Of a stretch of DNA of 64,000 nucleotides, positions 58,123 to 64,000 are shown in pieces. Location: contig CANKMW010000010.1 of assembly GCA_947483555.1 (NCBI GenBank), forward strand, positions 62,001 through 126,000, given 5' to 3'. This stretch comes from Myxococcales bacterium (lineage in GTDB: Bacteria; Myxococcota_A; Polyangia; Haliangiales; Haliangiaceae). A program made the translations under genes and the position numbers. The notes under the pieces are model-generated. The model had not been told where the DNA came from and searched no databases. It was given only the letters and a program-made list of their open reading frames with translations. Position 1 is the stretch's first letter, and each line of letters begins with the position of its first letter.

Positions 58123-60045
58123 CTAGCGCACGATCACCGGCGGCGCGTCGCCATCCACGACGCCGTCGGCGTTGGAGTCGAGCTCGTAGACCACGAAGCC
58201 GGGCAGCGGGGTGACCACGCGGCCCGGGTTCGCCGTGCCGGCCGGGAACGACGGCAGCGCCTGGTTCGAGGTGTGGCCGCCGTCGCTGTTGACGAGCACG
58301 GCCGCCAGCGCGACGCGGGCGCCGACCGGGACGCCGCCGGGGTACAGCTCGACCCAGGGCACGAACGCCTCGAGGCCCTGCCCCGGCATGCGCACCAGCG
58401 GCGTGGCGCGGGCCCGCACCGCTCCGAAGTTCAACGCCGCCCGACGCCAGCCCAGATCCTCGGCGGCACCAAACGGTACGCGCAGCCCGCGCAGGCCGCC
58501 GCCATCGGCCAGATCTTCGACGTGCGGATCGGCGCCGCCGACGGCGATCAGCGCAAGATCCGCACCGAACGCCAGCCCCGACCCCGACGGCGCGCCGAGG
58601 CTCGATGCCGACAGCACGGCGTCGGCGGTGCCGTCGCGGTCGGAGATGGCGGCCGCGAGCCCTGGCATGCCGGTGCCAGCACCGGGATCGACGTCGATCC
58701 AGACCTCGATCGCGTTGGAGTTCCACTCGAACAGCCCCTCGACGCCGACCATCAACCCGCGCGGCGTGGCGTCGAGCCACAGCGCGTCGAGCTGGTTGAA
58801 GCCGACGCCGTAGCCGCTGGCGACGTCCTGGCCGGCGGCGCGATGGCGCAGATCGCCCAGCTCGCCATCGGGGATCGGCTCGCGCCCCGGGGCCACCAAC
58901 GCGACGCCATCCATGCGCGCCGCCGCGATGGCGTGGACCCAGCGATGATCGACGACCGCGCCGGCGATCACCTCGGCGCCCGGGCCATCGCCGTGGATGG
59001 CGACCCGAGCGTTGGTGTGCGCACCCCAGCGCCAGCGGACGCCGCTATACTCGCCGGCCGGGCGTGGCGTCACCACCTCGAGGCCACCGCACTCGTGATC
59101 GGCGGTGACCAGGATCGTGACGTTGCCGCGCGCCCGCGCCCACGCCGTGACCAGCGCGACGGTGTCGTCGAACGCCAGCGTCTCCTGCACGACGTCGATC
59201 AGATCGTTGGCATGGCCGCCGTGATCGATGCGACCGCCCTCGATCATCAGGAAGAAGCCGTCGTCATCGCGGTCGAGCGTGGTCAGCGCCGCCTGCGCCA
59301 TCGCCGGCAGGTCGGGCTCGCGGCTGTCGGCGCCGCGATCGGCCACCAAGGTCAGGTGGTCGAACGCGAAGGCGCCGAACAGCCGCGTCGCGCCGTCCGC
59401 CACCGCGGCGTCGAGCCCGGCGCGATCGGCGACCACGGTGTAGCCGACCCCGGCCAGCGTCCCGAGCAGGCCACCGTCGGCCCGCACCGAGCCTGGCCCC
59501 TGCGGTGCGAAGTAGGCGGCGCCGCCGCCGAGCATGACGTGCGGTCGCGTGGTACGCGCCTGCTGGTTGGCGATCCCCAGGTACTCCCCGCGTCCGATGG
59601 CGTGGGCGCTGAACGCCGCCGGGGTGGCGTGCGGCAACGAGGTGGTGGTGACCACGCCGCTGCGCCAGCCGCGATCGCGGGCCCGCTCGATCAGGGTCTC
59701 GACCGCGACCGCGTCACGGTCGAGCGCGACCCGACCGTTCCACGTGTACACGCCGGTCGCCATCACCGAGGCCGCCGCCGCCGAGTCGGTGATGCCCGAC
59801 GGGCCGCCGGTCCGGACCTCGCCCTGGTACGGCAACGTCTGCATGAACAGCCGCCGCGTCGCACCGTGGCGATACAGCGACGCCGCGTCGAGCGCGCCGC
59901 CGCCCATGCCGTCGCCGATCAACACGATCACCGCCGGCGGCGGCCCGGCCGCCGGGTCGCCGTCGGGGCCCTGATCGCCGGCCGCCGGCAGCCCGTCACC
60001 GCACGCCGCGGTGACGCTCAGGATCGCGAGCGCTCGGGTCCACAC
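58123..60045 (-). CDS. Secreted alkaline phosphatase (PhoA-like) with C-terminal extension
   Basis: 640 residues from the GTG of WTRALAILSVTAACGDG, whose lipobox-like TAAC is near residue 16. Alkaline phosphatase motifs: VIVLIGDGMGGGALDAA (metal Asp), SGITDSAAAASVMATG (phosphorylated Ser in DSA), EGGRIDHGGHANDL (Zn ligands) and TILVTADHECGG. Residues about 415-640 are an extra domain with EVWIDVDPGAGTGMP, ADGVVDGDAPPVIVR and calcium-site-like DxNxDGxxD (DSNADGVVD). It hydrolyses phosphate monoesters outside the cell. Upstream neighbour is a secreted hydrolase. Confidence 0.88.
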   Translation of the reverse strand: MWTRALAILSVTAACGDGLPAAGDQGPDGDPAAGPPPAVIVLIGDGMGGGALDAASLYRHGATRRLFMQTLPYQGEVRTGGPSGITDSAAAASVMATGVYTWNGRVALDRDAVAVETLIERARDRGWRSGVVTTTSLPHATPAAFSAHAIGRGEYLGIANQQARTTRPHVMLGGGAAYFAPQGPGSVRADGGLLGTLAGVGYTVVADRAGLDAAVADGATRLFGAFAFDHLTLVADRGADSREPDLPAMAQAALTTLDRDDDGFFLMIEGGRIDHGGHANDLIDVVQETLAFDDTVALVTAWARARGNVTILVTADHECGGLEVVTPRPAGEYSGVRWRWGAHTNARVAIHGDGPGAEVIAGAVVDHRWVHAIAAARMDGVALVAPGREPIPDGELGDLRHRAAGQDVASGYGVGFNQLDALWLDATPRGLMVGVEGLFEWNSNAIEVWIDVDPGAGTGMPGLAAAISDRDGTADAVLSASSLGAPSGSGLAFGADLALIAVGGADPHVEDLADGGGLRGLRVPFGAAEDLGWRRAALNFGAVRARATPLVRMPGQGLEAFVPWVELYPGGVPVGARVALAAVLVNSDGGHTSNQALPSFPAGTANPGRVVTPLPGFVVYELDSNADGVVDGDAPPVIVR

Positions 60046-60065
60046 GCCACCATCATGCCACGGCG

Positions 60066-61505
60066 CTACGGAGTGCAGGCCGGCAAGAAGCTCGAGGCGC
60101 ACGACGGTGCGGGGGCGCCGGTGGCCACCGCCTCGGCCCACGCCGCGGCGTGCTCGATCTTGCGCTCGAGGACGGTGTCGTGGGTCGCGAAGGTGTCGGA
60201 GCACACCTCGGGGACCACGCCCTCGGCGCGCAGCTTGGCGACATCACAGGCGGCCTGGCTCGCCGCCGGCATGACCTGGTCGCCGAGCCCCTGGACGATC
60301 AGCACGCGGGCGCCGGCCGGATCGGCGGTGACGATGTCGGCCAGCATCCAGGCGTGGAACGAAGCGGCGGGCTCGACGCAGCCAGGCCCACCGTCGATGC
60401 ACGCCAGCATGGCGACGCGAAAGCCGTCGTCGACGAGATCGCGGAGCCGCGGTTGCTGGACGCCGACCGCGGCGCCGAGCTCGACGGTGCACAGGCCCTC
60501 GATCTCGTCGATCAGGGCGGCGCGCTCCGCGGCCGGGAAGCTGTCGCCGGCGTGATCGGCGCCCAGCCGATTGGCGAACCAGCCGTACTGGCGCAGCACC
60601 GCCACCGTCGGCGGCCCGAGCCCCGCGGTGCCGGTGATCAGGTCGGGGTTGCGCAGCACGCGCTGGTAGCCGAACGACGCCGTGCTCGTCGGCCACTCGG
60701 GGGCGATCGCGACCACGCCGCGCAGCGTGCGTGCCCCGGTCAACTCGTGCTCGAGCGCCTGCGTCGACAGCACGATCCCGCCGCCCTGGCTGTAGCCGAG
60801 CGCCGTCACCGGGTCACCGATCGAGTCCCCGACCAGGCCGCGGAGCGCGCGCACGCCGTCGAAGAGCTGGGCCGCCGCCTCGCGGTTGTCGAGGTAGGCG
60901 TGGACGCCCTCGTTGCCGAGGCCGGCGAAGTCAGGGGCGATGGCGACCAAGCCGCGCGCCGCCAGCGGCAGGCCGAGCTCGGCCAGCGGCAGGTCGCCGC
61001 GCGAGGGCGCGCAGGTGTCGGCGATGCCGCTGGTCGAGCGCGCGATCAGGGCCACCGGCGCCGGCCACGCGTGCGGCGACAGCGGCAGCCACGCGGTCGC
61101 GGTGGTGACGGTGGCGGAGCCGTCGCTGCGGACGGTCCGATAGGCCAGCTTCACCACGCTGACGCCGGTGGTGGCGGCGACGGTGGCGCCGGCGGCGGCC
61201 GCCGCCGCCTCGGTGGCGGCCGCGTCGAGCACCGCGCCCTGCACGCAGCGCACGATGGCGCCCCGGTCGGCGGGCTGGAGTGGCGGCAGCCCGGCCGGCG
61301 TGCGGTAGAGATCGTCGACGAGATCGTCGCATCCGTCGGGGGTCGCGGTGTACGGACGCGGCGGATCGGCGGCGTCGACGGCCCGACCATCGCTGCCGCG
61401 GGCGTCGAGGCTCACGTCGTCGTCGTCGTCGCCGCCCGGCGCCGGCGCGGCGCCGCACGCCGCCGTCATGATCGCGCACCAGATCGTGAGGCCGGTTCGG
61501 GTCAT
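60066..61505 (-). CDS. Secreted lipase-like alpha/beta hydrolase lipoprotein
   Basis: 479 residues from MTRTGLTIWCAIMTAACGAAPAPGGDDDDD (TAAC lipobox, acidic spacer). The catalytic domain (about 110-470) has ALGYSQGGGIVLSTQALEH (nucleophile in GYSQGG), VLIVQGLGDQVMP (Asp) and CSDTFATHDTVLERK (His), with LVAIAPDFAGLGNEG before them, close to the secretory lipase (LIP) family pattern. Cys pairs suggest disulfides. A perfect palindrome lies 17-41 nt before the start. Substrate unknown. Confidence 0.8.
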   Translation of the reverse strand: MTRTGLTIWCAIMTAACGAAPAPGGDDDDDVSLDARGSDGRAVDAADPPRPYTATPDGCDDLVDDLYRTPAGLPPLQPADRGAIVRCVQGAVLDAAATEAAAAAAGATVAATTGVSVVKLAYRTVRSDGSATVTTATAWLPLSPHAWPAPVALIARSTSGIADTCAPSRGDLPLAELGLPLAARGLVAIAPDFAGLGNEGVHAYLDNREAAAQLFDGVRALRGLVGDSIGDPVTALGYSQGGGIVLSTQALEHELTGARTLRGVVAIAPEWPTSTASFGYQRVLRNPDLITGTAGLGPPTVAVLRQYGWFANRLGADHAGDSFPAAERAALIDEIEGLCTVELGAAVGVQQPRLRDLVDDGFRVAMLACIDGGPGCVEPAASFHAWMLADIVTADPAGARVLIVQGLGDQVMPAASQAACDVAKLRAEGVVPEVCSDTFATHDTVLERKIEHAAAWAEAVATGAPAPSCASSFLPACTP

Positions 61506-61521
61506 CACCGGTGGCGTACAA

Positions 61522-61546
61522 CAATTTGCACGTCATGTGCAAATTG
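61522..61546. promoter_or_regulatory. Palindromic operator-like site
   Basis: CAATTTGCAC - GTCAT - GTGCAAATTG: 10-bp perfect arms with a 5-nt spacer, AT-rich, in the 58-nt gap between the eutL stop and the hydrolase start, next to the latter. Size and symmetry suit a dimeric repressor of TetR or similar type. Confidence 0.65.
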
Positions 61547-61563
61547 ATTTCGATGGCCTCCCT

Positions 61564-62232
61564 TCACCTCGTGCGCGGCCGGGCGGCGACGTCGACCACC
61601 GCGGCGGCAAACGCGGTCGCCGCCGCCTCGCACGACGCCAGATCGCCAGGCGCGATGCCGGTCAGCCAGGCGCACGCGAAGTTGGTCTCGGTCGGCGGCG
61701 GCACCAGCTTCACGGCGCGCACCGACGCCGCCTTGAGCGCAGCGTCGAAGCCGATGGTCGCCTCCATCGGTGGCGCGACCAGGTAGGCCATCGGCTCGCC
61801 GGCCGGCAAGCCGGCCGCGCGCGACAGGTACGCGCCCAGCGCACCGATCACGTGCGGGAACATGGTGATGCCGCGCTGGCCATCGGCGTCGTAGAAGCAG
61901 GCGTCGTGGGCCAGGCAGGCGACCAGCGCCGCCAGGCCGTCCTCGATCGCCTGCGGCTCGGCGGCGGCGATGACGCCGAGGATCTCGCCCGACAGCCGCC
62001 CCGAGGCGTGGGCGCTGCCGGCGTAGAAGCTCCTCGCGAACACGACGTCGACCGCGGCGTGCTTGGTGGCCTCGTCGAGCGCGACGTAGAGCGCGTCGTC
62101 CTGATCGCAGGTCACCAGACCGAGCGCGACGTGGCGGGTCGGATCGGCGCCGTACGCGACCAGCAGCGCCGGATCGGCGGCCGGGATGCGGCGCAGCGAC
62201 AGCACGGTGGGGACGATCGGCTCGAGCAGCAT
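61564..62232 (-). CDS. eutL: Ethanolamine microcompartment shell protein EutL
   Basis: 222 residues from the ATG overlapping the eutC stop (TGATG). Tandem BMC domains with the EutL pattern: PTVLSLRRIPAADPALLVAYG, LGLVTCDQDDALYVALDEATKHAAVDVVFARSFYAGSAHASGRLSGEILGVI, then LGAYLSRAAGLPAGEPMAYLVAPPMEATIGFDAALKAASVRAVKLVPPPTETNFACAWLTG. EutL forms gated trimers in the shell around ethanolamine catabolism. No other shell gene (eutM, N, K, S) is visible. Confidence 0.92.
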   Translation of the reverse strand: MLLEPIVPTVLSLRRIPAADPALLVAYGADPTRHVALGLVTCDQDDALYVALDEATKHAAVDVVFARSFYAGSAHASGRLSGEILGVIAAAEPQAIEDGLAALVACLAHDACFYDADGQRGITMFPHVIGALGAYLSRAAGLPAGEPMAYLVAPPMEATIGFDAALKAASVRAVKLVPPPTETNFACAWLTGIAPGDLASCEAAATAFAAAVVDVAARPRTR

Positions 62233-63128
62233 CACGGCTCCACCAGGCGCTGCCGCACCTGCGGGGGGCGATAGCCGCGCTCGACCTCGCCGGCGACCCG
62301 GGCCAGATCCAGCCCGACGCCACTGGTGCCCTGCTCGATCATGGCCGCCGCCAGCGCGGCCAGGCGCTCGGCGGCCTGCGGCGGCGGGGTGCCGCGCTCG
62401 TGGATGTTGCTCATCATGTTGCGATCACCGTCGGTCTTGCCGATCTGCGGTCCGTGCACCAGGTACGCCGACAGGCCATCACCGGTGCCCAGCCCGGGTC
62501 GCTCGCCGAGCACGATCACGGCGACCTTGGCCCCGACCTCGTGCCCGATCTCGTCCTCGAGCCAGACCCGCGCGAAGCGGGCGCACACCGGCGTGCCGAC
62601 GCTGAGCCCGCGCTGCTGGCACGCCGCCGCCAGCGCCGCGCACAGCGCCGGCCCGCTGTCGACGCACGCGGTCGCCGACAGCCCATCGGCGAGGATGATC
62701 TGGACGTCGGGGCTGCGCTCGGCCTGATCGCGCAGGCGTTGCAGCGAGTCGGGCGCCAGCCGCCGGCCCAGATCGGGGCGGAGCAGGAATTCGCGGTGGC
62801 TGGCGACCCGCGACGACAGCGGCAGGAAGCCGTGATCCGCGGCCCAGCCGTCGGGCACCTCGGCGGCGACGGCCTCGTGCGCCACCGCGAGCTCGGCCTG
62901 GAACTGCAGCACGACGTCGGTGGCGTAGCGGGTGCCGACGTGCCCGATGGCGAGCAGCGCCGTGGTGTGACGCGCGCCGCCGGCGTCACCGCGCGCCGGC
63001 TCGCGGCGCGGCACGTAGACCCGGGCCGGCGGCGCCGGCACCACCGGCATCGGCACCCGTGGCGGCGCCGGATCGGCGGCGCCGAGACGTTCGCGCAACG
63101 CCGCGATCAGCGCCCGCGTCCCGCTCAC
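62232..63128 (-). CDS. eutC: Ethanolamine ammonia-lyase small subunit
   Basis: 298 residues from a GTG overlapping the eutB stop (GTGA). Conserved region SPDVQIILADGLSATACVDSGP, GERPGLGTGDGLSAYLVHGPQIGKTDGDRNMMSNIHERGTPPPQAAERLAALAAAMIEQGTSGVGL, matching EutC. With EutB it forms the adenosylcobalamin-dependent enzyme that turns ethanolamine into acetaldehyde and ammonia. The N-terminal 60 residues are variable, as in other EutC proteins, and serve targeting or assembly there. Confidence 0.94.
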   Translation of the reverse strand: MSGTRALIAALRERLGAADPAPPRVPMPVVPAPPARVYVPRREPARGDAGGARHTTALLAIGHVGTRYATDVVLQFQAELAVAHEAVAAEVPDGWAADHGFLPLSSRVASHREFLLRPDLGRRLAPDSLQRLRDQAERSPDVQIILADGLSATACVDSGPALCAALAAACQQRGLSVGTPVCARFARVWLEDEIGHEVGAKVAVIVLGERPGLGTGDGLSAYLVHGPQIGKTDGDRNMMSNIHERGTPPPQAAERLAALAAAMIEQGTSGVGLDLARVAGEVERGYRPPQVRQRLVEP

Positions 63129-64000
63129 GTCACCACCCCGATGTCGCCGAAGCGCGGCCCCGGCTCGCCGCCGCGGGTGATGCCGCGCGCCTCGCACCAG
63201 GCGTCGAACTCGGGCGTCGGTCGCTTGCCGAGCAGCCGGCGCAGCGACGGGATGTCGTGGAAGCTGGTCGACTGGTAGTTGAGCATGATGTCGTCTCCGA
63301 CCGGCAAGCTCATGAGGTAGGTGCAGCCAGCGGCGGCGAGCAGCACCTTGAGGCTCTCCAGCTCGTCCTGGCTCATGCGCGCGTGGTAGGTGAAGCAGGC
63401 GTCGCAGCCCATGGGCAAGCCGAGCAGCTTGCCCATGAAGTGATCCTCGAGGCCGGCCCGCGTGATCTGGGCGCCGTCCTCGAGGTACTCGGGGCCGATG
63501 AAGCCGACCACGGTGTTGACCAGGAACGGACGGTAGCGGCGAGCCAGGCCGTAGCAGCGCGCCTCGAGCGTCAGCTGATCGGCGCCGTGATGGGCGGCGC
63601 TCGACAGTGCCGAGCCCTGCCCGGTCTCGAAGTACATGACGTTGGGGCCGCGGCTGGTGCCGCGCTCCTTCATCGTCGCCCACGCCTCGTCGAGCAGCTT
63701 GACGCTGACGCCGAAGGCGCGGTTGGCGGCCTCGCTGCCGCCCAGCGACTGGAACATGAGGTCCATCGGACAGCCGAGCTCGAGCGCCTTGAGCTGCACC
63801 GTGACGTGCGACAGCACGCAGTGCTGGGTCGGCACCTGGTGGCGGCGCAGCACCTCGTCGATGGCGGTCAGGATCGCCGCCGTCGACGCCGGTGAATCGG
63901 TGGCCGGGTTGACGCCGATGACGGCGTCGCCACAACCGTACGACAGGCCCTCGCGCATCGAGGCCAGGATGCCGAGCACGTCGTCGGTCGGGTGGTTGGG
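63125..64000 (-). CDS. eutB: Ethanolamine ammonia-lyase large subunit, C-terminal part
   Basis: At least 291 residues, open to the right edge. The visible start PNHPTDDVLGILASMREGLSYGCGDAVIGVNPATDSPAS is the EutB cobalamin/active-site region, followed by CVLSHVTVQLKALELGCPMDLMFQSLGGSEAANRAFGVSV, VMYFETGQGSALSSAAHHGADQLTLEARCYGLAR, GFIGPEYLEDGAQITRAGLEDHFMGKLLGLPMGCDACFTYHA and VGDDIMLNYQSTSFHDI. The protein looks intact over the visible part. Promoter and any eut regulators lie beyond the window. Confidence 0.95.
   Translation of the reverse strand, partial: PNHPTDDVLGILASMREGLSYGCGDAVIGVNPATDSPASTAAILTAIDEVLRRHQVPTQHCVLSHVTVQLKALELGCPMDLMFQSLGGSEAANRAFGVSVKLLDEAWATMKERGTSRGPNVMYFETGQGSALSSAAHHGADQLTLEARCYGLARRYRPFLVNTVVGFIGPEYLEDGAQITRAGLEDHFMGKLLGLPMGCDACFTYHARMSQDELESLKVLLAAAGCTYLMSLPVGDDIMLNYQSTSFHDIPSLRRLLGKRPTPEFDAWCEARGITRGGEPGPRFGDIGVVT

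Overview
High-GC, densely packed bacterial DNA with many ATGA/GTGA/TGATG start-stop overlaps, numerous predicted secreted lipoproteins, a run of genes matching the Myxobacterial Nfs/Glt envelope machinery, and two FHA plus sigma-54-activator regulators. Together these point to the Myxococcota (former Deltaproteobacteria), most likely an uncultured or poorly annotated lineage; this assignment is inference from gene content.

Layout. 0-9 kb: end of an aminotransferase gene, a leucine-rich-repeat lipoprotein, then a housekeeping block holB - PSP1/RicT-like - metG with overlapping ends, a lipoprotein, a PilZ protein, and a membrane protein - HEAT repeat - TatD operon. 9-11.3 kb: an rplC separated from other ribosomal protein genes behind a near-consensus promoter, then rlmE and yciO. 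11.3-15.2 kb (minus): a large TPR membrane protein translationally coupled to a small heavy-metal-associated (HMA) protein whose reading frame is crossed by one UGA at the metal-ligand position, followed by a SECIS-like hairpin; this is a strong selenoprotein candidate. 15.3-22 kb: aroC flanked by Cys-rich lipoproteins, a Rieske protein, and an etfA-etfB-ATP-grasp operon. 22-29.4 kb: cca, a STAND/AAA ATPase with TPRs, and an envelope operon ending in DUF4266 and DUF3570 proteins. 29.4-32 kb: a VapBC-type module and a DUF4157 (eCIS core domain) protein without eCIS structural genes in the window.

32-46.9 kb is the most distinctive region: two FHA-sigma-54 activators divergent from a ten-gene run (two outer-membrane barrels, a coiled-coil periplasmic protein, two large periplasmic TPR proteins, a TPR lipoprotein, a small secreted protein, an inner-membrane protein with an AgmX/PglI-type C-terminal domain, a lipoprotein and a third barrel). 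The order matches the nfsA-H / gltA-H envelope complexes of Myxococcus that move or assemble surface polysaccharide. 46.9-64 kb: AarF-family kinase, GGDEF cyclase, a conserved 58-residue protein, a lipoprotein - MFS locus split by a segment carrying a secreted hydrolase and bracketed by 62-bp direct repeats, an operon of amine oxidase, fabZ, PPC-repeat lipoprotein and MFS transporter, an alkaline phosphatase, a secreted lipase-like protein, and eutB-eutC-eutL running off the right end.

Intergenic DNA carries two recurring elements: a REP-like palindrome (GTCCTGAGCGAG...GTCGAAGGAC) in five places, one of them inside the PSP1 coding sequence, and hexanucleotide microsatellites of the GAAACC/GAGACC/GAGCCC family, one of which encodes the acidic C-terminal tail of the PSP1 protein. 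No tRNA, rRNA, CRISPR array, insertion sequence or phage gene was seen.
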